From NCBI GenBank assembly GCA_035315685.1, contig DATFXR010000065.1, positions 1-14,487 of the forward strand: a stretch of DNA of 14,487 nt. Direction: 5' to 3'. The notes under the pieces are model-generated. The model was given only the letters and a program-made list of their open reading frames with translations, did not search any database and was not told the origin of the DNA. The stretch comes from QHWK01 sp035315685 (GTDB taxonomy: Bacteria; Acidobacteriota; Vicinamibacteria; Vicinamibacterales; CAVVIG01). Both the position numbers and the translations under genes were made by a program. Position 1 is the first letter of the stretch. Each line of letters opens with the position of its first letter. Positions 6,502 through 14,459 of the stretch are shown piece after piece.

Positions 6502-8049
6502 ATGATCGGCAGCGCGTTTCTGCTCCTCGCCGTCACCGCATCAGCAGTACCCTGCGAGAGCCTGAAGAGTCTCACACTCACCGATGCGACGATTACCAGC
6601 GCGATTGTCGTCCCCGAAGGTCCGCCGCCGGCCCGCGGAACCAGCGGAGCTGGTGCACCAGCCGCACCCGGCGCAGCCCGGGGCCAGGGAGCACTCCCGC
6701 AACCGGCTGCGCGAGGTGGTGCGCCGCCGGCGAACATCCCGGCGCATTGCCGCGTTCAGATGGTTCTCAAACCGACGTCGGACTCTCTCATCAACATGGA
6801 GCTGTGGCTGCCGGTCGAAAACTGGAACGGAAAGTTCATAGGCGTCGGCAACGGCGGCTTCGCGGGATCCATCCAGGGTTTGACGAACGAGATGCCGCAG
6901 GCGCTGCGGCTCGGCTACGCGACGGCGGGCACTGACACGGGGCACCAGGAGCCGGGTGGCGACTGGGCCTTCGGCCACCCGGAGAAGATGATCGATTTCG
7001 GGTACCGCGCAACGCACGAGATGACCCTGAAGGCCAAGCAGATCGTCAAGGCTTTCTACGATCAGAGCGCAAAGTACTCCTACTTCAAAGGGTGCTCCAC
7101 CGGCGGCCGGATGGCGTTGATGGAAGCGCAGAGGTACCCCGACGACTACGACGGCATCATTGCCGGCTCCCTTGCCAATCGCCACATCCACATGTGGACG
7201 GCCGGCGTTGCTCGAAGCATCGAGCTGTCGCGGCATCCGGACGGAGGCCTCACCGCCGAGAAAGCCGCGCTCGTGAATCAGATGGTCACCGACACCTGCG
7301 ACACGCTGAAGGAAGGATTTCTGAACAATCCGCGGCAATGCCACGTGGACTTCTCGAGCCTGTCCTGCACGGCGGGCAAAGACGACGCAACCTGCCTCAC
7401 GCCCGCGCAACTGAAGACCGTCAGCAGATTTTATGGCGGCGTCAAGAACTCGAAGGGCGAGTTGATCTTTTCCGGCCAGGCGCTTGGCAATCCGATACCG
7501 GCACTTCGCGGCACCAATCAGTCACCAGGCGGCACCTTCGACATCGTTCGCATCGCGTTCAACGATCCGAACCTCGATTGGCAGAAATTCGATCTCGATC
7601 GAGACATGCCGATCATCGACAAGGCCCTCAGTTACGTGGACGCGGTGAATCCGGATCTCACCGCGTTCAAGAAGAGCGGCGGCAAGTTACTCCTGACGCA
7701 TGGGTGGGCGGACACCGGCATCACACCGGAAACGACGATCTGGTATTACGACTCCGTGCTCGACAAGATGGGAAGGAATCAGAGCGACTGGATGCGTCTG
7801 TTCATGGCGCCAGGCATGGGCCATTGTGGCGGCGGTCCGGGCGTCAATACCTTCGACTCCATTGGCACGCTGGAAAAGTGGGTGGAACAGGGGATCGCTC
7901 CCGATCGCATGCTCGGGACCGGAGCGCAAGGTCTGACGCGTCCGCTATGCCCATACCCACAGTACGCGGAGTACAAGGGATCGGGGGACACGAAGGATGG
8001 GGCGAACTGGGCCTGCCGCGCGCCCGCTGGGGGAGGCCGTTCGAGGTAA
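6502..8049 (+). CDS. tannase/feruloyl esterase family secreted hydrolase
   Basis: The product has 515 residues. The ATG at 6502 follows a strong ribosome-binding site (GAGGAGG, 6491-6497) and starts a short signal peptide ending A-S-A (about residue 15); a GTG at 6481 is less likely. The alpha/beta-hydrolase core shows the family's C-S...D...H-C catalytic arrangement. Cys198-Ser199 lies in F-K-G-C-S-T-G-G-R, Asp404 in L-L-L-T-H-G-W-A-D-T-G, and His441-Cys442 in A-P-G-M-G-H-C-G-G-G. The two Cys would form the disulfide that joins the nucleophile and His loops. W-N-G-K-F-I-G-V-G-N-G-G-F (108-120) is also typical of the family. These enzymes cleave ester bonds of gallic, ferulic or other hydroxycinnamic acids in plant material. 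Residues about 38-78 form a Pro/Ala/Gly-rich low-complexity insert early in the domain. The exact substrate cannot be read from sequence. It is followed after 36 bases by the M16 protease gene and may be cotranscribed with it. Confidence 0.9.
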   Translation: MIGSAFLLLAVTASAVPCESLKSLTLTDATITSAIVVPEGPPPARGTSGAGAPAAPGAARGQGALPQPAARGGAPPANIPAHCRVQMVLKPTSDSLINMELWLPVENWNGKFIGVGNGGFAGSIQGLTNEMPQALRLGYATAGTDTGHQEPGGDWAFGHPEKMIDFGYRATHEMTLKAKQIVKAFYDQSAKYSYFKGCSTGGRMALMEAQRYPDDYDGIIAGSLANRHIHMWTAGVARSIELSRHPDGGLTAEKAALVNQMVTDTCDTLKEGFLNNPRQCHVDFSSLSCTAGKDDATCLTPAQLKTVSRFYGGVKNSKGELIFSGQALGNPIPALRGTNQSPGGTFDIVRIAFNDPNLDWQKFDLDRDMPIIDKALSYVDAVNPDLTAFKKSGGKLLLTHGWADTGITPETTIWYYDSVLDKMGRNQSDWMRLFMAPGMGHCGGGPGVNTFDSIGTLEKWVEQGIAPDRMLGTGAQGLTRPLCPYPQYAEYKGSGDTKDGANWACRAPAGGGRSR

Positions 8050-8085
8050 GGGCACTCGGGCCGACGCCGGGTTAGGATCGGACGC

Positions 8086-10953
8086 ATGATCCTGCGCGAT
8101 CGCCGTTTCGCCACAGTCGTCGCCACCCTGCTCGTTGCGGGCGCATCTCTGCTCTCCGCCCAGGCACCGCCGCCCGGGCGGGAGACGTCCGCCGCGTCGG
8201 TTGCTTCGTACACCCTCGATCAATCGATGCCCGCGGACCCCGACGTGCTGATCGGCGGGTTGCCGAACGGGCTGCGCTACTACGTGCGCGCGAACGCGAA
8301 GCCGGCACGCCGGGCGGAGCTGCGCCTGGTCGTCAAGGCCGGCTCGGTGCTCGAGGACGACGACCAGCAGGGGCTCGCCCACTTCGTCGAACACATGGAG
8401 TTCGAAGGCACACGCCACTTCCCCGGGCAGGGCATCGTCGAGTTCCTGGGATCGCTTGGCTTGAGCATTGGCGCGGACGCGAACGCCGCGACCAGCTACG
8501 ACGACACGCAATACACGCTGCGGGTTCCAACCGACGTGCCGGGTGTGCTCGATCGGGCCCTGCTGGTTCTCGAGGACTGGGCCGGCGGGGCCACGTTCGA
8601 CGAGAGCGCCATCGAGCGCGAGCGCGGCATTGTTTTTTCGGAATGGCGGATGAACCTCGGCGCCGACGAGCGCATCGCCGACAAGATCCGGCGCGTCCAG
8701 CTCGAGGGGTCGCGCTACGCGGACCGGCCGCCGATCGGCAAGCCCGACAGCATCGAGCGCGCGCGGCGCGAACAGCTGGTGCGGTACTACCGTGACTGGT
8801 ACCGGCCGGATCTGATGTCGGTGATCGTGGTGGGCGACATCGATCGCAATGCCGTCGCGGCGATGATCAGGGCGCACTTCTCGTCGCTCGAGGCGCCCTC
8901 GCCCGAGCGGCCGCGTCCGTTTTTCGACGTGCCCGAACACTCCGGCACGAAGTTCGCCGTCGTCACCGACAAGGAAACGACGGCGACTGCCGTCGAGCTG
9001 AGCGATCTCCGCCCCGCGCGGAACCAGGGGACGGTCGGCGGCTATCGCGACATCATCCGCGACCAGCTGTTCTCCGGCATGCTCACCGGACGGCTCGCGG
9101 AGCTCACGCAGACTGGCAATCCGCCCTTCTTCAAAGCGATGGCCAATCGCGGGCTGTTCCCGACTCCCCGCTCGCGGGACGAAGCGGCGCTCGAGGCGCT
9201 CGTCGCGAGCGACGGCGTCCCGCGCGGCCTCGACGCGCTGGTCACCGAAGTGCAGCGCGTGACGCGGTTTGGCTTCACGGCCACCGAGCTCGATCGCGCG
9301 AAGCAGGCGATGATGCGCGACTACGAGCGAGCGGTGACCGAGAGTCCGGACCGCGAGTCGGAAAGCCGCGCGGACGAGTACACGAGGAATTTTCTCCAGT
9401 CGGAAGCATTGCCGACGATATGGCAGGAGCTCGCGTTTCATCGGCGCTTTCTCCCGGAGATCACGCTGAACGAAATGAACGCGCTCGCCGGCGACTGGTT
9501 CCCCACCCAGAACCGTCTCGTCATCGTCGCAGCGCCTGACGCATCCGGCGTCGTGCTGCCCGATCAGGCACAGCTCGAGTCGGTGGTGCAGGCGGCGTCC
9601 GGCAAGCGCCTCGAGCCGTACGCCGACGGTGCGTCCGATCAGAAGCTCGTCGATGCGCCGCCACCACCCGGCTCGATCGCCCGAACCACCAGTCGTGGCG
9701 CAGGCATCACAGAGTGGACGCTGTCCAACGGCGCCACAGTCGTCCTCAAACCGACGACGCTGAGGCAGGACCAGATTCTTTTTCGCGCCATGGCGCCAGG
9801 CGGAACGTCGCTCGCGAGCGACGCCGATCTCATCCCGGCCCGCGTGGCGGACGATGTGATCCCGGCCGGCGGGGTCGGCCGGTACAGCGCCGTCATGCTG
9901 GATCGGATCCTCGCGGGTACGGCGGCCGGTGTCACGCCGTTCATCAACGACACTCACGAAGGCATGCGCGGCGGGAGCACGCCACAGGATCTCGAAACGA
10001 TGTTCCAGCTCCTGTATCTCCGGTTCACGCAGCCGCGGGCCGATCAGCGCGCGTTCGCCTCGATGGCATCGCAGGCCAAGGCCCTCCTTGCGAACCAGTC
10101 AGCGAGCCCGGAGGTGGTGTTCAACCAGACGCTCGACACGATCCTCACCAGGAACAGCCCGCGCCGGCAGTCCGAGACGCCGGCCACGGTCGAGCAGTGG
10201 AATCTCGAGAAATCACTGGCGTTCTACCAAGCGCGCTTCGCCGACGCGAGTAACTTCACGTTCGTGTTCGTCGGCAGCTTCACGGTCGATGCAATCAAGC
10301 CGCTCGTCGAGACCTACATTGCCAGCTTGCCGGCGACCCACACGCGTGAGAGCTGGCGGGATCTCGGCATCGTGCCGCCGACTGGCGTGATCGAAAAGAC
10401 GGTCGAAAAAGGAATCGCGCCCAAAAGCGAAGTCGCCATCGTCTTCTCCGGTCCGTTCACCTACGATCCGGCGCACCGGCTCGCCTTCGATACGATGGCG
10501 CGCGTCCTCCAGGGCCGCCTGTTCGATACGATCCGGCAGGAGCTCGGCGGCACCTACAGCATCACCGCCATTCCCGCGGCGAGAAAGGTTCCCCGGCCCG
10601 AATACCGGATCCGGATCGACTGGACGTGCGACCCTCAACGAACTTCGGCACTCGTGCAGCGCGTCTTCGAGGAGGTCGAGTTCGTCAAGAAGACGACGCT
10701 CTCGCCGAATCAGATGGCACGGCTGCGGGACGGTCTCGTCCGCGACTACGAAACGAACAGCCAGGAGAACGGCTACGTGCTGGACCAGATCGCGCGGCGT
10801 TACGAGGACGGCGATTCAGCGAACGTCGGAGACATCGACAACGTGCCGGCTCGAATTGCGGCGCTGACCTCTGACGCCATCCAGCAGGCGGCGCAGACGT
10901 ATCTGGACGCCCGGAACTACGTGAAGGTCACGCTGATGCCCGAAGCAAAATAA
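8086..10953 (+). CDS. periplasmic M16-family zinc metalloprotease (PqqL/pitrilysin type)
   Basis: The protein has 955 residues with an N-terminal signal peptide (A-T-V-V-A-T-L-L-V-A-G-A-S-L-L-S-A-Q-A, cleavage near 27). The first half holds the inverted zinc motif H99-F-V-E102-H103 within G-L-A-H-F-V-E-H-M-E-F-E-G-T. The third ligand is a Glu of the I-E-R-E-R-G segment (177 or 179). This spacing is typical of M16. The second half (from about 535, I-T-E-W-T-L-S-N-G-A-T-V-V-L-K-P) repeats the M16 fold without HxxEH, so it is the inactive clamshell half seen in PqqL-like two-domain proteases. The predicted role is degradation of peptides or small unfolded proteins in the periplasm, possibly with nutrient uptake; the specific substrate is unknown. 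The start codon has only a weak ribosome-binding site (TTAGGAT about ten bases upstream), but the signal peptide supports it. It lies 36 bases after the esterase gene. Length and domain layout are normal. Confidence 0.92.
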   Translation: MILRDRRFATVVATLLVAGASLLSAQAPPPGRETSAASVASYTLDQSMPADPDVLIGGLPNGLRYYVRANAKPARRAELRLVVKAGSVLEDDDQQGLAHFVEHMEFEGTRHFPGQGIVEFLGSLGLSIGADANAATSYDDTQYTLRVPTDVPGVLDRALLVLEDWAGGATFDESAIERERGIVFSEWRMNLGADERIADKIRRVQLEGSRYADRPPIGKPDSIERARREQLVRYYRDWYRPDLMSVIVVGDIDRNAVAAMIRAHFSSLEAPSPERPRPFFDVPEHSGTKFAVVTDKETTATAVELSDLRPARNQGTVGGYRDIIRDQLFSGMLTGRLAELTQTGNPPFFKAMANRGLFPTPRSRDEAALEALVASDGVPRGLDALVTEVQRVTRFGFTATELDRAKQAMMRDYERAVTESPDRESESRADEYTRNFLQSEALPTIWQELAFHRRFLPEITLNEMNALAGDWFPTQNRLVIVAAPDASGVVLPDQAQLESVVQAASGKRLEPYADGASDQKLVDAPPPPGSIARTTSRGAGITEWTLSNGATVVLKPTTLRQDQILFRAMAPGGTSLASDADLIPARVADDVIPAGGVGRYSAVMLDRILAGTAAGVTPFINDTHEGMRGGSTPQDLETMFQLLYLRFTQPRADQRAFASMASQAKALLANQSASPEVVFNQTLDTILTRNSPRRQSETPATVEQWNLEKSLAFYQARFADASNFTFVFVGSFTVDAIKPLVETYIASLPATHTRESWRDLGIVPPTGVIEKTVEKGIAPKSEVAIVFSGPFTYDPAHRLAFDTMARVLQGRLFDTIRQELGGTYSITAIPAARKVPRPEYRIRIDWTCDPQRTSALVQRVFEEVEFVKKTTLSPNQMARLRDGLVRDYETNSQENGYVLDQIARRYEDGDSANVGDIDNVPARIAALTSDAIQQAAQTYLDARNYVKVTLMPEAK

Positions 10954-11141
10954 GCGACCCGCCTTCCGAAATCCTCATCCCTTTCGCGCAGTCGGTGCAG
11001 CCGTCGTCCGACGAGCTCGAGCGTGAGTCGAGCACTGGAATCCTTACGCGGCGCGGTTCACACTCTGACCCCTCGAGCGCGCTGAGTGGCGACCGACTAC
11101 CGGTTCCCATGATGCCGCGCGGGTTGGCGAGGAGGACGATC

Positions 11142-12896
11142 ATGAATCGGTCATACGCACGCGTTCTCGTCGTGCTCGGCCTCGTCTCCGGTGGGGAAAC
11201 GCTCCTGGCGCAGAACTGGCCGCAGTGGGGACAGAACCCGCAGCATTCGGGCTTCACGACGATCGTCGGACAGAGTCCGGCGCAGAAGCTGGCGAGCCTC
11301 GTCTACGACCCGTTCGTGGGTCAGGAGCAGAGCGAGAATTTTGGAGAGCTGCTCGCCCACTATCAAGTGCCTCTGACCGACGGTCAGGATGTCTTCATGG
11401 AGTTCATCGGAGGCAGATATGTGTCGTGCAACCCGCCGGGATCGTATACGCCGTTTCCGTGTGGGAACGACAACTGGTTCAATCAAGTCTGGAGCGAGAA
11501 GCGCCTGCATTGGGAAGGCGGGCGGCTGGTTGAAAAATGGTCGTTTGCCAGCGACTGGACACCCGCTCCGGATGCAGGCGGTGAACTCGGCGGTTGGCAA
11601 CCGGTGTTCCACGCCGCGTTGACCGACGCAGGCGTCTGGGTGCCCGGCGCGGGTGGAACCGTGTTCTTGCTGAACCGCGGTGCCGGACACGTCATCAGTC
11701 GCGTCAATCCCTTCGGCGAGACGATTGATCCGCACACGTTCGTGTCGGGGCCAATCACGGCAGACGCGGACGGCAACGTCTACTACAACGTTCTCAAGCT
11801 GAACATCACGACCGATCCGCTCAGCAACGATCCCTGGGCGTTCGGGCCAAACGGCGACGGCAACAACACCATCGATATTCCCGACGCGTGGCTGGTCAAG
11901 GTGGCTGCGAATGGCACACCGAGCACGGTCAGCTACAAGACGCTCACGTACGATCCGCCGGCGCCGGCCACGTGCCATGCGACATTCCGCGCGTCGCAGT
12001 TGCCGTGGCCGCCCAGTCCAACGGCGACGCCGCGAACGGTTCCATGTTTATCGCAACGTCCCGGCGTCAACATCACGCCGGCGGTGGCACCCGATGGAAC
12101 GATTTACTCGGTGACTGTCGCGCACAGTCCGTTCGCCAGCCGCTACTCGTACGTGGTGGCGTTCAACCCCGACCTGTCAGTGAAATGGACCGCCTCGCTG
12201 CGCGATCGTATTCACGACGGCTGCGGCGTGCTGCTGCCCATCGGCGGACCGGGCGGGTGCCGGGCCGGTCAACCGGCCAACGGCGTCGATCCAGCCACCA
12301 ACGACGCTCCCGCCGGACGTGTCATCGATCAATCGTCTTCGTCTCCGGTCGTGACGCCGGACGGCGGCGTAATTTACGGCGCGTACAGCCGGTACAACTT
12401 TGCCAGGGGCCACATGTTTCGTTTCGCCGCGGATGGAACGTTCAAGGCGGCCTACGATTTTGGTTGGGATTCAACGCCTGCCGTCCACCCGCATGACGGC
12501 ACCTACTCGATCGTGATCAAGGACAACCACTACGATGCGGGCTCTTACTGCGACAACGAGGCTGTGTGTCCGACCGCACCGAAAGGGCCGTATTTCATGA
12601 CCCAGCTCGACTCGAACATGCACGTGGAATGGCAGTTCAAGAACACGAGCACGGACGCGACACACACGAACGGGTTCGAGTGGTGCATCAACGCGCCGGC
12701 CGTGGACGGAGTCGGGAACGTGTACGCGAACAGCGAAGATGGGAATCTATACGTGATTCGCCCGGGCGGAGCGCTCGGCGGTCGCATCTTTCTCAACCAG
12801 GCCATCGGAGCCGCGTATACACCGCTCTCGCTCGGCCCGAACGGAAGCATTTACACCGAGAACGACGGAATCCTCTTCGCGGTCGGTCAGCGATAG
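11142..12896 (+). CDS. secreted PQQ-like beta-propeller repeat protein
   Basis: The product has 584 residues. The start at 11142 is preferred over an upstream ATG at 10995 because it follows GAGGAGGA (11129-11136) and opens a signal peptide ending near A-Q-N (about residue 25). The mature protein begins N-W-P-Q-W-G-Q-N-P-Q-H-S-G-F, the usual opening of PQQ-like propeller proteins. Blade motifs of the form S/T-P-x-V-x-x-D-G-x-x-Y recur: P-I-T-A-D-A-D-G-N-V-Y (about 203), T-P-A-V-A-P-D-G-T-I-Y (311), S-P-V-V-T-P-D-G-G-V-I-Y (400), T-P-A-V-H-P-H-D-G-T-Y (445), A-P-A-V-D-G-V-G-N-V-Y (518) and a last Y-T-P-L-S-L-G-P-N-G-S-I-Y (560). Several Cys suggest disulfides in the exported protein. The fold is clear, but I recognise no catalytic or PQQ-binding set of a quinoprotein dehydrogenase, so a binding or scaffold role is as likely as an enzyme. 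It stands alone, 188 bases after the M16 gene. Confidence 0.82.
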   Translation: MNRSYARVLVVLGLVSGGETLLAQNWPQWGQNPQHSGFTTIVGQSPAQKLASLVYDPFVGQEQSENFGELLAHYQVPLTDGQDVFMEFIGGRYVSCNPPGSYTPFPCGNDNWFNQVWSEKRLHWEGGRLVEKWSFASDWTPAPDAGGELGGWQPVFHAALTDAGVWVPGAGGTVFLLNRGAGHVISRVNPFGETIDPHTFVSGPITADADGNVYYNVLKLNITTDPLSNDPWAFGPNGDGNNTIDIPDAWLVKVAANGTPSTVSYKTLTYDPPAPATCHATFRASQLPWPPSPTATPRTVPCLSQRPGVNITPAVAPDGTIYSVTVAHSPFASRYSYVVAFNPDLSVKWTASLRDRIHDGCGVLLPIGGPGGCRAGQPANGVDPATNDAPAGRVIDQSSSSPVVTPDGGVIYGAYSRYNFARGHMFRFAADGTFKAAYDFGWDSTPAVHPHDGTYSIVIKDNHYDAGSYCDNEAVCPTAPKGPYFMTQLDSNMHVEWQFKNTSTDATHTNGFEWCINAPAVDGVGNVYANSEDGNLYVIRPGGALGGRIFLNQAIGAAYTPLSLGPNGSIYTENDGILFAVGQR

Positions 12897-12923
12897 GCAC
12901 AGGGGCGTCTCGCCTGGCTGTGC
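12897..12923 (+). terminator. hairpin directly after the propeller gene stop, terminator-like
   Basis: Starting on the base after the TAG, GCACAG (12897-12902) pairs with CTGTGC (12918-12923). An inner GGCG/CGCC stem around a TCT loop (12904-12914) stacks inside. No T-tract follows, so it could be a transcript-end stabiliser or weak terminator rather than a classical rho-independent one. Confidence 0.35.
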
Positions 12924-13156
12924 ACTGATCTGTAGCGGGCGCTCGGGAAGCGTCGGCAAACCGGCCCGCCGTGTTCCCGGTGCCGAATTCGCGCTGGATT
13001 CCGAGCGTCTCGCCTGGTTTCAGGAGCTGAAGGAGCGCGTGCCGGCCAGGTAGCCTGCCGTTCTTTTTCCGAGCTGCCGTCAGGGTTTTGATACCGCCTC
13101 CAAGGCTTCGACGTTCGCGCGCGGTGCCACGACAGCGAGCACGAGTGACTCTCGTG

Positions 13157-13996
13157 ATGCGCCGTGTTCTTCTGCCAGCGACGCTGACCGCCGCGCTCGC
13201 GCCAGCGAGCGCCTGTGGTGGTGCCAGCCCGCCCAGCGCTCCGCCGCCGAACGGAGGGGTGATCCGAACAGACGTCCAGCTCCCTGGTGCGGGCATCTCA
13301 CTAGGCGGCGTCCTTGTGTCGCCTCAGACCGCCGGCTTGCGCCCGGCGATCGTCGTGCTCCATGGCTTTCAACCGGCCGGCACGGTCGGGGCCAGCCTCG
13401 TCGAGCCGCTGGCGACCGAGTTCGCGACAATGGGCTACGTCGCGTTGGCTCTGTCTCTGCGCGGATGGCCGCCAAGCGGAGGCCGCGACGATTGTGGTCT
13501 TCGTCAGCCCGATGACATTGCGGCCGCGTTCGACTGGCTGGCGGCGCAGCCGGGTGTCGATTCCGCACGACTCGCGGTCTTCGGGTACTCGCAAGGCGGG
13601 CAGGTGGCCCTTCTGTCCGGCACGCGCTCGCCCCGCGTTCGCGCGATCGTCGCGTATTACCCGGTCACCGACGTGGAACGTTGGAAGACGACCACGACCT
13701 TCCCCGGCATTCCCGACTACATCATGAGCGTGTGCGAACCCGGCGGCTCCGATCTGAGGTCGCCCGCGCTGCAGGCTGCCCGCATCGCCGCCCCGGTTCT
13801 GCTGGTACACGGAGACGCCGACACGCGCGTGCCGACGGAGCAGAGCCTGCTCATGCGGGACGCACTTGCGCAGGTCGGTCGAACGGCGCAACTCGTCCTC
13901 GTGCCCGGCGCTGCGCACGGGTTCACGCTCGATCAGGATGCGAACAGCCGCGCGGCGGTGTTCACGTTCCTGGCGTCGACGCTCTTCGGCCGATGA
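13157..13996 (+). CDS. alpha/beta-hydrolase lipoprotein (dienelactone hydrolase / S9-like)
   Basis: The product has 279 residues. The ATG at 13157 is chosen over an upstream one at 13088 because it begins a signal peptide ending in a lipobox-like P-A-S-A-C (Cys20), followed by a Gly/Ser/Pro tether. The hydrolase fold is complete: V-V-L-H-G-F (67-71, oxyanion strand), the nucleophile elbow F-G-Y-S-Q-G-G (Ser145), V-L-L-V-H-G-D-A-D-T-R-V-P (214-226, acid Asp222), and G-A-A-H-G-F (His254). The H-G-x-x-D-x-x-V-P pattern and the A-H-G-F ending are typical of dienelactone hydrolase and prolyl-oligopeptidase-like esterases. It is probably an envelope-anchored esterase or peptidase of unknown substrate. 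There is no strong ribosome-binding site before the ATG. The gene has no close operon partner; it converges with the FG-GAP fragment across a shared hairpin. Confidence 0.85.
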   Translation: MRRVLLPATLTAALAPASACGGASPPSAPPPNGGVIRTDVQLPGAGISLGGVLVSPQTAGLRPAIVVLHGFQPAGTVGASLVEPLATEFATMGYVALALSLRGWPPSGGRDDCGLRQPDDIAAAFDWLAAQPGVDSARLAVFGYSQGGQVALLSGTRSPRVRAIVAYYPVTDVERWKTTTTFPGIPDYIMSVCEPGGSDLRSPALQAARIAAPVLLVHGDADTRVPTEQSLLMRDALAQVGRTAQLVLVPGAAHGFTLDQDANSRAAVFTFLASTLFGR

Positions 13997-14013
13997 GCGC
14001 TCGACCGGAGCGC
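13997..14013. terminator. hairpin between convergent ends, terminator-like
   Basis: GCGCTC (13997-14002) pairs with GAGCGC (14008-14013) around a five-base loop. It begins on the base after the hydrolase TGA and ends six bases beyond the TAG of the opposing FG-GAP-like fragment, so it could act in both directions. Neither side has a T-tract, which keeps confidence low. Confidence 0.4.
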
Positions 14014-14019
14014 GTTGGA

Positions 14020-14199
14020 CTACCGATGCTTGCCGCTGGCAGCCGCCGCGGCGACATACACGCCGCTGCCGATCCGCGCGTTGTACGCAAAGAAACTCAA
14101 GAGCATGCTCGAGTTGCCGCCGTAGAAGACCTTCACCAGCGGCGCCGCAAACGTCATGGCGAGAATCGCCGTGCCGCACACGATCGACGGCCCGCCCGG
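14020..14199 (-). pseudogene. C-terminal remnant of an FG-GAP/VCBS-like repeat protein
   Basis: The minus-strand frame ending in TAG at 14020-14022 reads P-S-I-V-C-G-T-A, A-P-L-V-K-V-F-Y-G-G-N, M-L-L-S-F-F-A-Y-N and G-S-G-V-Y-V-A-A-A-A. This order matches one FG-GAP-type propeller module (I-V-x-G-T, hxKVF-G, LLSFFAY, GGVYVAAG), and a C-terminal module ending near the stop is usual in secreted FG-GAP proteins. Only about one repeat is present. Upstream the same frame turns into Arg-rich, unpatterned sequence (14200-14289) and meets a stop at 14368-14370, with no signal peptide and no ribosome-binding site. I read it as the broken-off tail of a larger gene. It borders the inverted-repeat leader of the small-peptide locus, which suggests a rearrangement joint nearby. 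Confidence 0.5.
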
Positions 14200-14256
14200 A
14201 ACTCGCCTCGCAAGGTTCCTCAGACGCCTCCTGACACGAAAACCACGCTGCTGGTA

Positions 14257-14330
14257 GAACGGGCGCAAAGGAGTGCCGGAACCGATCACGCGTGGGTGTG
14301 ATCGATTTCGAACCCGTTTTGCGCCCGTTC
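14257..14330 (+). promoter_or_regulatory. structured leader bounded by a perfect 13-bp inverted repeat
   Basis: GAACGGGCGCAAA (14257-14269) is the exact reverse complement of TTTGCGCCCGTTC (14318-14330). Nested inside, CGATCAC (14283-14289) pairs with GTGATCG (14298-14304) around an eight-base loop. The element ends six bases before the Shine-Dalgarno of the first small peptide, so as RNA it would be a long hairpin in its 5' leader. It could be an attenuator, a cis-regulatory RNA, a DNA operator or cruciform, or the terminal repeats of a 74-bp MITE-like element. No obvious target-site duplication flanks it. Confidence 0.55.
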
Positions 14331-14348
14331 CAGCGAAAGGAGGAATGC

Positions 14349-14399
14349 ATGACCACCAAAACGAACGTCAAGGCCGGCCTGATCATCGTCGTTTGCTGA
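14349..14399 (+). CDS. tiny peptide 1 of a tandem pair, MTTKTNVKAGLIIVVC
   Basis: This is a 16-codon ORF with a near-ideal ribosome-binding site, AAAGGAGG at 14336-14343, five bases before the ATG. An overlapping ATG at 14345 in another frame is too close to that site. The peptide is basic at its N-terminus, then turns hydrophobic and ends in Cys before TGA. Its first ten residues match the start of the next ORF (K-T-N-V-K-A, with near-identical DNA over 28 bases), so the two arose by duplication. Small tandem ORFs with a conserved leader-like start and divergent C-terminus suggest precursors of modified peptides or other signalling peptides, but no modifying enzyme is in view. I do not recognise the family. 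Confidence 0.55.
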   Translation: MTTKTNVKAGLIIVVC

Positions 14400-14422
14400 T
14401 CGGCACGAGTCAGCGCGATAAC

Positions 14423-14437
14423 GCCGGCATCGCCGGC
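14423..14437 (+). other. short perfect hairpin between the two small ORFs
   Basis: GCCGGC (14423-14428), itself palindromic, is repeated at 14432-14437 around ATC, giving a six-base-pair GC stem with a three-base loop. It lies 23 bases after the stop of peptide 1 and 22 before the start of peptide 2. No T-run follows, so processing or partial attenuation is more likely than full termination. Confidence 0.4.
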
Positions 14438-14459
14438 ATAACCCGGAAAGGACCGGATC

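Noticed and set aside
7945..9957. 670-codon open frame antisense to the esterase end and M16 protease
   Set aside because: It lies opposite unambiguous coding sequence, its composition is a GC-rich shadow (Arg/Val/Asp-rich), and it spans two real genes.
14305..14316. tRNA T-arm-like string (minus-strand GGGTTCGAAATC)
   Set aside because: The flanking bases do not form the five-base-pair T stem, and no acceptor, D or anticodon arm can be placed around it.
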